Assembly: GCF_029774155.1 (NCBI RefSeq)
Contig: NZ_CP103833.1
Coordinates: 1,364,001-1,428,000 of the forward strand
Reading direction: 5' to 3'
Length of the DNA stretch: 64,000 nt
Source: Actinobacillus arthritidis
GTDB lineage: Bacteria; Pseudomonadota; Gammaproteobacteria; Enterobacterales; Pasteurellaceae
Shown here: positions 28,547 to 37,733 of the stretch, piece by piece
Numbering within the stretch: position 1 is the stretch's first letter
How the letters are laid out: each line of letters opens with the position of its first letter
Translations under genes and position numbers: made by a program
Notes under the pieces: generated by a model
Seen by the model: only the letters and a program-made list of their open reading frames with translations
Told to the model about the DNA's origin: nothing
The model's database searches: none

Positions 28547-28617
28547 GATGAAAAGGTTATTTGGCTAGCTATAAAAGTCTGATACAATTACTCAAGTATT
28601 AATCACTAGAGGTTATC

Positions 28618-28950
28618 ATGGAAACTATCGATACTATTGAAAAAATCAAAAAACAAATCAGCGAAAACCCAATTCTTCTTTATATGAAAGGTTCGCCGAA
28701 ATTCCCTTCATGCGGTTTCTCTGCACGTGCGGTGGAAGCGGTAATCAACTGCCAAGTGCCATTCGGTTATGTTGATATTTTAACGAATCCGGATATTCGT
28801 GCTGAATTACCGAAATTCGCAAACTGGCCGACTTTCCCACAATTATGGGTAGAAGGCGAATTAGTTGGCGGTTGTGATATCGTATTAGAAATGTTCCAAA
28901 AAGGTGAACTACAAACCTTATTAAAAGAAGTCGCGGCTAAACACGCTTAA
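28618..28950 (+). CDS. grxD: Monothiol glutaredoxin GrxD (Grx4)
   Basis: Cytosolic monothiol glutaredoxin that binds and transfers [2Fe-2S] clusters, working with BolA-type proteins. 110 residues. The active site CGFS is at residues 32-35, with the glutathione-site features WPTFPQLWVEGELVGGCDI (about 72-90). Monocistronic, closed by a strong terminator. Confidence 0.95.
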   Translation: METIDTIEKIKKQISENPILLYMKGSPKFPSCGFSARAVEAVINCQVPFGYVDILTNPDIRAELPKFANWPTFPQLWVEGELVGGCDIVLEMFQKGELQTLLKEVAAKHA

Positions 28951-28969
28951 TTCTTTAACAAACATTCGG

Positions 28970-28997
28970 CCCAAGCCATTCGCTTGGGTTTTTTTCT
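28970..28997 (+). terminator. Intrinsic terminator of grxD
   Basis: CCCAAGC/GCTTGGG stem with loop CATTC followed by seven or more T. Confidence 0.9.
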
Positions 28998-29091
28998 GCA
29001 AAAAATGCCATTTTGCTCTTACATTCTTATTCGTTTTTGGCTTACAATGTAAAAATTCATTTGTAAGAAATAACAATAAGGACACAACAAC

Positions 29092-30129
29092 ATGGCTTTA
29101 AAAGATTTAGATTGGGCTAATTTAGGCTTTTCCTACATTAAAACAGATTATCGCTTCATCGCACACTGGAAAGACGGCAAATGGGATGAAGGTCAATTAA
29201 CTACAGATAACACTCTCCATATTCACGAAGGTTCAACTGCACTTCACTACGGCCAACAATGTTTCGAGGGCTTAAAAGCCTATCGTTGCAAAGACGGTTC
29301 TATCAATTTATTCCGCCCTGAAGAAAATGCAAAACGTATGCAAGGTACTGCTCGCCGTTTATTAATGGCGGAAGTGCCAACCGAGTTATTTGTGCGTGCT
29401 TGTAAAGAAGTGGTCAAAGCAAACCAAGATTGGTTAGGCCCATACGGTTCAGGTGCAACCCTTTACTTACGTCCGTTCTTAATCGGCGTGGGTGAAAATA
29501 TCGGTGTAAAAGCGACACCAGAATACATTTTCTCCGTATTCTGCTGTCCGGTGGGTGCGTATTTCAAAGGTGGTTTAGCACCATCTAACTTTATTACAAC
29601 CGACTACGACCGTGCCGCACCAATGGGAACCGGCGGTGTTAAAGTAGGTGGTAACTATGCGACAAGTTTATTACCGCACGAATTAGCGACAGAACAAGGC
29701 ACAGCAAGACGCAAATTTGCCGATGCGATCTACCTTGATCCGAAAACTCATACCAAAATTGAAGAAGTGGGTGCGGCAAACTTCTTCGGTATTACTAAAG
29801 ATAATAAATTTATTACCCCAGCGTCAGAATCAATCTTACCAAGTATTACCAAATACTCGTTATTACATATTGCTAAAGAGCGTTTAGGTATGGAAACGAT
29901 TGAAGGCGACGTATATATCGATCAGTTAGATCAATTCGCTGAAGCCGGTGCTTGTGGTACTGCGGCGGTAATTACGCCGGTTGGTGGTATTCAGCATAAA
30001 GGCGATTTCCACGTATTCTATTCGGAAACGGAAGTTGGCCCGGTAACAAAACGCTTATATGCAGAACTTACCGGTATCCAATTCGGTGATGTGGAAGCAC
30101 CGGAAGGCTGGATTGTTAAAGTAGAATAG
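29092..30129 (+). CDS. ilvE: Branched-chain amino acid aminotransferase
   Basis: PLP enzyme of fold type IV, last step in Ile, Val and Leu synthesis and first in their breakdown. 345 residues, the longer BCAT-II type rather than the 309-residue E. coli form. Conserved [13 protein letters not shown] (about 53-65), the PLP lysine region [10 protein letters not shown] and [10 protein letters not shown] are visible. It is separate from ilvGMD (43.7 kb) in this window. Confidence 0.94.
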   Translation: MALKDLDWANLGFSYIKTDYRFIAHWKDGKWDEGQLTTDNTLHIHEGSTALHYGQQCFEGLKAYRCKDGSINLFRPEENAKRMQGTARRLLMAEVPTELFVRACKEVVKANQDWLGPYGSGATLYLRPFLIGVGENIGVKATPEYIFSVFCCPVGAYFKGGLAPSNFITTDYDRAAPMGTGGVKVGGNYATSLLPHELATEQGTARRKFADAIYLDPKTHTKIEEVGAANFFGITKDNKFITPASESILPSITKYSLLHIAKERLGMETIEGDVYIDQLDQFAEAGACGTAAVITPVGGIQHKGDFHVFYSETEVGPVTKRLYAELTGIQFGDVEAPEGWIVKVE

Positions 30130-30141
30130 GTTAATTTTGTG

Positions 30142-30187
30142 ACAAGCGGTAAAATCTTGCAATTTTTTGCAAATTTCTACCGCTTGT
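30142..30187. repeat. Inverted uptake-signal pair downstream of ilvE
   Basis: ACAAGCGGTAAAATCTTGC and an inverse ATTTCTACCGCTTGT surround a short loop; probable terminator. Confidence 0.75.
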
Positions 30188-30211
30188 TCTTTTTTAAAGA
30201 TAGGGAATATT

Positions 30212-30556
30212 ATGATTCAACGTATTGATGTTAGCAAACGTTTCTCTGAAGTTGCCATTTATAACGGCGTAGCTTATCTAGCCGGTCAAGTACCGACGGA
30301 CGATAGCCAAGACACTTATCAGCAAACCAAACAAGTGCTTGCAGAAATTGATAAATTCTTAGCCAAAGCTAACACCGATAAAAGCAAAATCTTAATGGCA
30401 ACCGTCTATCTTGCGAATATGGCTTATTATGATGAAATGAACCGAGCTTGGGACGAATGGGTAGCAGAAAATAATGCACCGCCACGGGTCGCGGTGGAAG
30501 CAAGACTCGCAAATCCAAACTGGAAGGTTGAAATCGTTGTCACTGCCGCCATTTAA
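30212..30556 (+). CDS. RidA/YjgF-family protein, YoaB-like
   Basis: Small trimeric Rid-family protein, probably an imine/enamine deaminase or relative. 114 residues from ATG 30212, preceded by GGGAATATT; an upstream in-frame ATG lies inside the uptake-signal pair and is unlikely. It resembles E. coli YoaB more than RidA (MNRAWDEWV, NPNWKVEIVVTAAI). The catalytic-type Arg in VAVEARL is present. Its position behind ilvE is notable because RidA protects branched-chain metabolism by clearing enamine intermediates. Confidence 0.85.
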   Translation: MIQRIDVSKRFSEVAIYNGVAYLAGQVPTDDSQDTYQQTKQVLAEIDKFLAKANTDKSKILMATVYLANMAYYDEMNRAWDEWVAENNAPPRVAVEARLANPNWKVEIVVTAAI

Positions 30557-30560
30557 TCAG

Positions 30561-30586
30561 TAGGCGTAAGTATTTGCTTACGCCTA
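30561..30586. terminator. Perfect hairpin downstream of the Rid gene
   Basis: TAGGCGTAAG and CTTACGCCTA form a perfect 10-bp stem with loop TATTTG. No T-run follows on the plus strand, so it may stabilise the transcript end or terminate weakly. Confidence 0.5.
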
Positions 30587-30612
30587 GCGTGCTTAATCGA
30601 ATAGGAGGAAAC

Positions 30613-31245
30613 ATGAGAGCATTTAATCGACACGCTCATATTTTCTTTATTGGTGGTGCAACTGATCTTGAACCCTACTATTTTGTAGGACCTCTAAATA
30701 ATATCACCATTGCACAAAAAAGATTTGCTAGAAAAATCCACAGATATTTAGCGAACTATACAAATATTCACTTCCATTCTCTTGGCTATAACCGTATTTA
30801 TCATTTAAGTGATATTGAGTTAAATGTCTTACTCAAAATTCAACCGCAGGATCTTATTTATATTATCGGACATAGTTTAGGCGGTTGGAATGCACCGCAT
30901 CTAGCCAGAATACTAAAAGACAAAGGCTATCGAGTTCGTATTCTTGCAACGCTTGATCCGGTGGGAGAAGGCACATTAGTTTGGCTCGGCTCAAATATCT
31001 ATAAAACACCGCAACCCCAACCAGATGCTGATTTTTGGATTAATATTCGAGCAGAAAACGAGAACTTAGATCTTTCCGATATTGTGGCTCAGATAGGTCA
31101 ACAATGGTTACTGACTGATGAACCAAATATCAATGAAACACTCCATATTCATCATTTCGATGCTCAACAAATGTTAAGACATAAATTACATACGGGAAAA
31201 TCAATTATGGATTACATTATCGACAATATTCAGCAACTCTTATAA
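30613..31245 (+). CDS. Predicted alpha/beta-hydrolase of unknown function
   Basis: 210 residues from ATG 30613 (AGGAGGAAAC upstream, an unusually strong ribosome-binding site). The nucleophile elbow GHSLGG lies near residue 93 in YIIGHSLGGWNAPHLARIL, followed by ILATLDPVGEG with a possible catalytic Asp and a later HIHHFDAQQ with candidate His. It has no signal peptide. I do not recognise a specific family; a lipase/esterase-like fold is inferred from the GXSXG motif. Confidence 0.75.
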   Translation: MRAFNRHAHIFFIGGATDLEPYYFVGPLNNITIAQKRFARKIHRYLANYTNIHFHSLGYNRIYHLSDIELNVLLKIQPQDLIYIIGHSLGGWNAPHLARILKDKGYRVRILATLDPVGEGTLVWLGSNIYKTPQPQPDADFWINIRAENENLDLSDIVAQIGQQWLLTDEPNINETLHIHHFDAQQMLRHKLHTGKSIMDYIIDNIQQLL

Positions 31246-31322
31246 TGCTTCTGATTGTGACTTTACGAAAATCGATCTATTATTTTAGAATATAAATTAA
31301 ATTCTATAATAAAGGATAAAAA

Positions 31323-31733
31323 ATGAATCTCACAGAAGCATTACCTGAAACCATTACCAAACTATTACGCAATATTTTAAGTTCATTACTCATTATTCTT
31401 GCTATTGTATTAATCATCGCTTTGGTTAAAGTGACTTACGGACTATGCATAATGATTTTAACTAGTGGAACTACTGTCCCTTATGCCTTAGCCGAACAAA
31501 TCGTAATGTTCTTTCTCTACTTCGGTTTTTTAGGACTCATTTCGCAATATTTTAAGAGCGGTTATCATTTCCCATTACGCTATTTTATTTATGCTGGGAT
31601 CACTGCGATGTTACGCCTAATCATTGTTGACCACGAAAGTGCTACAAACACAATTCTATTCGCAGGTGCCATCTTACTCATGGTGATCGCACTTTGCTTA
31701 GTACTTTATTCGGATAAACTCAGAAATATCTAA
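31323..31733 (+). CDS. psiE: PsiE-family inner-membrane protein
   Basis: 136 residues with four hydrophobic segments and the family pattern [10 protein letters not shown] (about 96-105). In E. coli PsiE is induced by phosphate starvation under PhoB and CRP control; its function is unknown. I see no obvious PhoB box. It stands alone, convergent with dppF. Confidence 0.85.
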   Translation: MNLTEALPETITKLLRNILSSLLIILAIVLIIALVKVTYGLCIMILTSGTTVPYALAEQIVMFFLYFGFLGLISQYFKSGYHFPLRYFIYAGITAMLRLIIVDHESATNTILFAGAILLMVIALCLVLYSDKLRNI

Positions 31734-31785
31734 ATTATCCGTGTATTACGTAGTTAAATTTTCTAAATATGCTACCGCTTATAAA

Positions 31786-31852
31786 TAAAAAACCACGAAA
31801 TACAATGATCACATAAGATAATTTCCGAGTAATCCGTGTGTTCCGTGGTTAA
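31786..31852 (-). terminator. Stem-loop with TTCCGTGG repeat downstream of dppF
   Basis: AACCACG and CGTGGTT arms are separated by about 45 bp and followed on the minus strand by TTTTTTA. The right arm contains CCGTGTGTTCCGTGGTT, a tandem-like CCGTG repeat. Likely terminator for the dpp operon. Confidence 0.5.
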
Positions 31853-31872
31853 TATTTATCTTTCTGGCTAAA

Positions 31873-32862
31873 CTAGTCCACCATAAAACAAGCGATTTTT
31901 GTGCCGTTTTCGTAGCTTTTTAGTTGCGGCTGTCCCGCTTTGCATTTTTCGGTTGCCAAACGACAACGAGCGTGGAACGCACAACCTTTCGGCGGATTTA
32001 ACGGGCTGGGTAATTCGCCGGTTAATTTAATCCGCTCACGACGTTGTTCCGGATTTAAACGGGGTGTCGCCGAAAGTAATGCTTGGGTGTACGGGTGACG
32101 AGGATTGCCGAAAATCGCTTTAGTTTCGCCTTGCTCTACCACTCGTCCTAAGTACATTACCATCACTTCATCGGCAATATGCTCAACCACCGACAGATCA
32201 TGCGAAATGAAAACATAAGAAAGCCCCATATCGTCTTGCAGATCCATCATCAAATTAAGCACCTGCGCACGCACCGATACGTCCAATGCCGAAACCGGCT
32301 CATCCGCCACTACCACATCAGGATTGAGCATTAAGCCGCGAGCAATTGCAATACGCTGGCGTTGTCCGCCGGAAAACATATGCGGATAACGGTCGTAAAA
32401 CTCAGGTTTTAAACCGACTTTGCCCATCATTTCCAACACTTTCGCTTTACGCTCTGCTGCCGATAAATCGGTATTGATTAATAACGGCTCTTCTAAAATG
32501 CTTCCCACTTTTTTACGCGGATTCAGCGAGCTATAAGGGTTTTGGAATACAATCTGAATTTTCTTACGACGCAATGCGGTGGTTTCTTTATCATTGACTA
32601 AGAAATTCTGCCCTTTATAAAACAGCTCGCCTTCGGTCGGGCTTTCAATCATCGTGAGCATTCGCCCCAAGGTTGACTTACCGCGACCGGACTCGCCAAC
32701 CACCGCCAATGTTTTGCCTCGTTCCAATTGGAATGACACGCCATCTACCGCTTTAACCGTTTTCGGTTTAGCGAACATTCCTTGCTTAACCGGATAATAT
32801 TTTTTCAGATTTTTCGCATCAAGAAGCGGTGCGTTTTGTTCATTTTTTTGCAAATCAGTCAT
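31873..32862 (-). CDS. dppF: Dipeptide ABC transporter ATP-binding protein DppF
   Basis: Cytosolic ATPase subunit of the dipeptide/heme importer. 329 residues. Walker A GESGRGKS (the usual GESGSGKS with S to R), Q-loop, signature FSGGQRQR (about 165-172), Walker B VVADEP, and the C-terminal oligopeptide-type region with three conserved cysteines (GCAFHARC..C). Last gene of dppA-dppA-dppBCDF, 15 bp behind dppD. Confidence 0.93.
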   Translation of the reverse strand: MTDLQKNEQNAPLLDAKNLKKYYPVKQGMFAKPKTVKAVDGVSFQLERGKTLAVVGESGRGKSTLGRMLTMIESPTEGELFYKGQNFLVNDKETTALRRKKIQIVFQNPYSSLNPRKKVGSILEEPLLINTDLSAAERKAKVLEMMGKVGLKPEFYDRYPHMFSGGQRQRIAIARGLMLNPDVVVADEPVSALDVSVRAQVLNLMMDLQDDMGLSYVFISHDLSVVEHIADEVMVMYLGRVVEQGETKAIFGNPRHPYTQALLSATPRLNPEQRRERIKLTGELPSPLNPPKGCAFHARCRLATEKCKAGQPQLKSYENGTKIACFMVD

Positions 32863-32877
32863 TTCGCTTCTCCGTTA

Positions 32878-33862
32878 TTACTGCATTGTAGGAATACCAT
32901 TTTCATCTAACGGGAAATGGCATTTCACTTGGCGACCGCTTAAAACACGTAATTCAGGTTCGCTGGTTCGGCATTTATCCGTAGCATACGGGCAACGAGG
33001 ATTCAGCAAACAGCCTTGCGGTCGGTCATATTTGCCTGGAACCACACCGGGTAGCGATTGCAAACGAGATTTACCTTCGGCAAATTCAGGCAAGGCTTTA
33101 AGCAATGCTTGTGTATAAGGGTGAAGCGGTGCTTTAAAGATTAATTCCGCCTTGCCCTCTTCCACTACTTGCCCTGCATACATCACGATAATGCGATGTG
33201 CCGATTCGGCAACCAACGCTAAATCGTGAGTAATCAGAATCAACGCCATATTTTCTTTGCGTTGCAATTCCAGCAATAAGTCAATAATTTGTGCTTGAAT
33301 CGTTACATCTAATGCGGTGGTCGGCTCATCCGCAATCAATAGTTTCGGATTACACGCAATCGCCATAGCGATCATCACACGCTGGCTCATACCGCCCGAA
33401 AGCTGATGCGGGTAAACTTCTAAACGAGATTGCGGATCAGGAATCCCGACCATGGTTAATAATTCAATCGCACGTTCACGGCGAGCCGCTTTTGAGTCAG
33501 CCTTGATGCACCTTTAACGCTTCCATAATTTGGAAACCGACCGTATAACTCGGGTTAAGACTGGTCATCGCATCTTGGAAAATCATCGACACATCCGCAC
33601 CGACAATTTTCTGTTTTTCTTTCGGTTTTAACGCTAATAAATTATTGCCGTTAAACTCAAGCGAATTTGCCGTCACACGACCGGGGAAGTCAATTAAGCC
33701 CATAATCGCTAACGAGCTAACCGATTTACCCGATCCGGACTCACCGACAATACCTAACACTTCGCCTTCGTTAATCGTATAACTGATACGATCTACCGCT
33801 TTGAAGGGTGCTTTCTCATCACCGAAATGGACAGAAAGCTGATCTACCGTTAATAAAGCCAT
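32878..33862 (-). CDS. dppD: Dipeptide ABC transporter ATP-binding protein DppD, frameshifted
   Basis: Second ATPase of the dipeptide importer. Walker A GESGSGKS (about 41-48), signature LSGGMSQR, Walker B LIADEP, and the C-terminal Cys-rich [15 protein letters not shown]. Repaired length about 328 residues. The frame breaks at 33494-33502, where expected GGCGGCTCA reads GGCTGACTCA (one base extra), restoring [13 protein letters not shown]. It lies 10 bp downstream of dppC. Confidence 0.92.
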
Positions 33863-33872
33863 CTTGCTCTCC

Positions 33873-34763
33873 TTATTGTTTCAATTTTGGATCGAGTGCA
33901 TCACGTAAGCCGTCACCCATTAAGTTAAATGCTAAGACGAGTAATAAAATCGCTAACCCCGGAATAGTTACTAACCAGTTTGCCGATTGCATAAAGCCAC
34001 GAGATTCCGCCAACATTGTACCTAATTCTGGTGTCGGAGGTCGCGCACCAATGCCTAAGAAGCCAAGTGCGGCAAGTTCTAAAATCGCATTGGAGATACC
34101 CATCGTCATTTGTACGATTAACGGAGCAAGGCAGTTCGGTAAAATCACGATAAACATTAAACGTAGTACACCAGCACCGGCAACTCGACTCGCTACCACA
34201 TAATCACGATTTTTTTCACTCATTACCGAAGCACGAGTTAAGCGCACATAGCTTGGAATCGAAACAATCGCAATCGCTATCGCCGCATTAATCAAGGAAG
34301 GTCCTAAAATGGTCACCACGCCAATGGTGAGAAGTAAGCTCGGAATAGCTAACATAATATCGACAAAACGCATAATCACGATATCAATCACACCGCCGTA
34401 ATAGCCGGCAAGTAAGCCTAAAATCACGCCGAATACACAAGATAAAATCACGATAACTAAGCCGATAAACACCGATAAACGCGCACCGTAGATAATACGG
34501 GAAAGAATATCACGCCCAATATCATCGGTTCCTAACAGATAAGCGGAATTACCGCCGTCCATCCACGCCGGAGGTAGTAATAAGGCACTACGATTTTGCT
34601 CAATCGGGTCAAAAGGAGCGACCCAACCTGCAAATACCGCAAAGAAAAAGACAATAGTAATAAAGGCAAGCCCGATCACCGCACCACGGTTTTGGCAAAA
34701 GTAATACCAAAACTCTTGTAAAGGTGTCTTCGGAGCCGGTGCCGAAAGGGTTGTTGAAGACAT
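33873..34763 (-). CDS. dppC: Dipeptide ABC transporter permease DppC
   Basis: Inner-membrane permease with six membrane segments; 296 residues from ATG 34763. That start is chosen over an upstream ATG because GAGTGAG lies before it and E. coli DppC also begins with a short Ser/Thr/Pro tail before PLQEFWYYF. The EAA loop is in [19 protein letters not shown] (about 225-243). Confidence 0.93.
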   Translation of the reverse strand: MSSTTLSAPAPKTPLQEFWYYFCQNRGAVIGLAFITIVFFFAVFAGWVAPFDPIEQNRSALLLPPAWMDGGNSAYLLGTDDIGRDILSRIIYGARLSVFIGLVIVILSCVFGVILGLLAGYYGGVIDIVIMRFVDIMLAIPSLLLTIGVVTILGPSLINAAIAIAIVSIPSYVRLTRASVMSEKNRDYVVASRVAGAGVLRLMFIVILPNCLAPLIVQMTMGISNAILELAALGFLGIGARPPTPELGTMLAESRGFMQSANWLVTIPGLAILLLVLAFNLMGDGLRDALDPKLKQ

Positions 34764-34840
34764 TATGTATCTCACTCCATTCAAATCATTTTGCAAAATT
34801 TTGCGTAAATTTAACCGCTTGTAAAAGCTGAAAAATAGGC

Positions 34841-35844
34841 TTAGTTATGGCGGATTCTCGGATTAACTACACCGTAAATTAAATCAACGGTTAAATTCAC
34901 TAAAATAATAATCGTCGCAATAATTAATACCGAACCTTGTAATACCGGATAGTCACGTGCGTTAATCGCATCGATAATCCATTTACCGATACCCGGCCAC
35001 GAGAAAATATTTTCGGTAAGTACCGCACCGGAAAGTAGTCGCCCCACAATCAGTCCCACTACAGTAACTACCGGAATCAACGCATTGCGTAACGCATGAA
35101 CAATCACAATACGAGTAGTATTCAAGCCTTTCGCTTTTGCGGTACGAATATAATCTTCACCTAACACTTCCAGCATTGAAGAACGGGTCATACGCGTCAC
35201 TACCGCCAATGGAATAGTGCCTAACACGATCGAAGGCAAAATCAGCGATTTAATCGCGCGATAAATGCACCCGGCTCATCTGAAACCCAAGTGTCATACA
35301 GCATAAAGCCGCTTTCCGCTTCAATCCAATATTCGGAAGGTAAACGTCCTGAAGCAGGTAAACCTAACGGCGTAGAGAAATAGAGAATTAAGATTAAGCC
35401 CCACCAGAAAATCGGCATCGAATAACCGGTTAAAGATAAAGTGGTCACCGTATGCGAAATCCATGAATCCTTCTTCACGGCGACAATCACGCCAAGAAAG
35501 ATACCGAATAGCAACGACCATAATAGTGCAAAGAAAGCTAATTCAACCGTTGCAGGGAAAAGTGTGAAAAATTCTTTTAACACCGGTTCGTTATTACGGA
35601 ATGAATTGCCGAGATCGCCCTGAAATACCCCTTTAATATAATTAAAATATTGTTCATGTAGTGGCAAATCTAAACCGAGCTGAGCCATCATCTGAGCGTG
35701 AACCGCCGGATCTAAGCCTCGTTCTCCCATCCGAATTTCAATCGGATCCCCCGGAATCAAATGCACTAAGGCAAAAGTAATTAACGTTATCGCCAGAAAG
35801 GTTGGGATAACCATCAAAAGACGTTTAAGAATAAATGAAAACAT
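34841..35844 (-). CDS. dppB: Dipeptide ABC transporter permease DppB, frameshifted
   Basis: Inner-membrane permease, N-terminal hallmark FILKRLLMVIPTFLAITLI and EAA loop DYIRTAKAKGL. Repaired length about 335 residues. The frame breaks at 35255-35260, where expected GCGGCG (in FIAAIKSL) reads GCGCG, one G missing. Together with DppC it forms the transmembrane channel. A uptake-signal core (AACCGCTTGT) lies in the dppB-dppC gap near 34815. Confidence 0.92.
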
Positions 35845-35967
35845 TAGGTATACTCATTATTTGTACCACGGAAAATAGGAAAAACACGGCATAAGCGGTA
35901 AAATTCAGCGAATTTTTTACAAATTGCCTATCCCCTTTGCCGTGCTTTCAATAGTTAATAAGAGAAC

Positions 35968-37569
35968 TTATTTTGTCTCTAAATCAACCCCGTAGAAATT
36001 ATGTAAGCTAAATGGGCTGATCACATAACCCTTTACTTCCTTACGGACAGGGAAATAAGTAGTTGAGTGAGCAATTGTTACCCATGGTGCTTGCTCTTTG
36101 AAAAGTACTTGAGCTTGTTTATAAAGCTCGGTACGTTTTGCTTTATCAGTTGTTTGAACTGCATCGGTCATTAACTTATCAAAATCTTTATGACAGAATT
36201 TGGCATAGTTAGAACCTTGTTTTACCGCCGCACAACTTAATAAGGTATTTAGGAAGTTATCCGGATCTCCGTTATCACCGTTCCAGCCCATCATACCGGT
36301 TGTATGTTCGCCGTCACGCATACGATTGAGATATTCACCCCATTCGTAACTCACGATTTTGGCATTCACACCCACTTTTTTCCAATCTTCTTGGATAAGC
36401 TCCGCCATACGGCGTGCATTCGGGTTATACGGACGAGAAACCGGCATTGCCCACACTTCGGTATCAAAACCTTTTTCCAATCCGACTTCTTTTAACAAGG
36501 CTTTGGCTTTTTCCGGATCATAGTCATAATCCTTCACTTCATCGTTATAGCTCCACATTGTCGGTGGAATCGGATTTTTCGCTTTTTCGCCGGAACCTTG
36601 ATAAACCGACTGAATAATTGCATCTTTGTTAATTGCATAGTTTAACGCTTGACGCACTTTCACATCATCAAATGGTTTTTTCTGCGTATTGAAATGTAAA
36701 TAACCGATATTTAAACCCGGTTTGGTCATTAAATTGATATTCGGATCTTTTTTCAATGCTTCCAAATCAGCCGGATTCGGGTAAGGAGTCGCGTGACATT
36801 CACCTTTTTGTAATTTTGCCATACGTACCGAAGCATCCGGTGTAATCGCAAAAACTAAACGGTCAATCGCCGCTTTACCTTCCCAATATTGTTCAAAACC
36901 TTTATAACGAATCTGAGCATCTTTTTGGTAATCAACAAATTGGAATGGTCCCGTACCAACCGGATGTTGATCTAATTTTTCCGGCGTACCGGCTTTCAAT
37001 AATTGATCCGCATATTCCGCAGAGAAAATCGAAGCAAAGTCCATCGCAATATTTGCTAAGAATGGGGCATTCGGCACTTTTAGATTAATTTTAACCGTAT
37101 AATCATCTACTTTCTCAACATTTTGAATAATGTTTCCCATATCCATACCGATAAAATATTCATAGTTACCACCGGATACCTTATGGAAAGGGTGATTCGG
37201 ATCTAATTGACGATTGAATGAGAACACTACATCGTCCGCATTAAAATCACGACTCGGTTTAAAATCTTTAGTCGAATGGAATTTCACCCCTTTACGTAAA
37301 TAAAAGGTATAGCTTTTGCCGTCTTCCGACACATCCCATTTTTCAGCTAAAGATGGTACAACTGTTGTTTCGCCTTTAGCAAAGTCAACTAAACGATTAA
37401 AAATCGCTTGGCTGGTTGCATCAAGCGTACCACCATCTGTTGCAAATTGCGGATTTAAATAGGTAGGAGAGGCTTCTAAACAATAAACAAATGTTTTAGG
37501 TGCGGCAAAAGCCGAACTTGAAGCGGCAATTGCCAATGAGAGCAGAGAAAGTTTTGTTAGTTTCTTCAT
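35968..37569 (-). CDS. dppA: Dipeptide/heme-binding periplasmic protein DppA, copy 1 (dppB-proximal)
   Basis: Periplasmic solute-binding protein of the SBP_bac_5 family; in Haemophilus and E. coli such proteins bind dipeptides and heme. 533 residues; signal peptide 1-22 ending in AFA. Typical motifs are TFVYCLEASPTYLNPQ at the mature N terminus, LRKGVKFH and WALPVSRPYNPN-like AMPVSRPYNPNARRMAE. No lipobox, so soluble in the periplasm. It is highly similar to the next gene upstream and lies 123 bp before dppB. Confidence 0.93.
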   Translation of the reverse strand: MKKLTKLSLLSLAIAASSSAFAAPKTFVYCLEASPTYLNPQFATDGGTLDATSQAIFNRLVDFAKGETTVVPSLAEKWDVSEDGKSYTFYLRKGVKFHSTKDFKPSRDFNADDVVFSFNRQLDPNHPFHKVSGGNYEYFIGMDMGNIIQNVEKVDDYTVKINLKVPNAPFLANIAMDFASIFSAEYADQLLKAGTPEKLDQHPVGTGPFQFVDYQKDAQIRYKGFEQYWEGKAAIDRLVFAITPDASVRMAKLQKGECHATPYPNPADLEALKKDPNINLMTKPGLNIGYLHFNTQKKPFDDVKVRQALNYAINKDAIIQSVYQGSGEKAKNPIPPTMWSYNDEVKDYDYDPEKAKALLKEVGLEKGFDTEVWAMPVSRPYNPNARRMAELIQEDWKKVGVNAKIVSYEWGEYLNRMRDGEHTTGMMGWNGDNGDPDNFLNTLLSCAAVKQGSNYAKFCHKDFDKLMTDAVQTTDKAKRTELYKQAQVLFKEQAPWVTIAHSTTYFPVRKEVKGYVISPFSLHNFYGVDLETK

Positions 37570-37705
37570 TGAATACTCCAGTATTGTGTTTGCTTTTTAT
37601 TTTTATGAATTATTTGAATATACAAGTTTTTCAATGAAGTTCAATACTTTTTCAGTAAAAATCGGTCTAAATTCAACGAAAATTTGCAAATTTCCGCAAA
37701 ATTTA

Positions 37706-37715
37706 GACCGCTTGT
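37706..37715 (-). repeat. Uptake signal sequence between the dppA copies
   Basis: GACCGCTTGT is the exact inverse core; a degenerate mate (TCGGTCTAAATT) lies near 37662, suggesting an internal hairpin terminator between the paralogous genes. Confidence 0.7.
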
Positions 37716-37733
37716 CATATTTACTGCAATCTA

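Noticed and set aside
30561..30586. TAGGCGTAAG hairpin as a classic rho-independent terminator
   Set aside because: The stem is perfect but no T-run follows in either direction, so it is listed at low confidence only.
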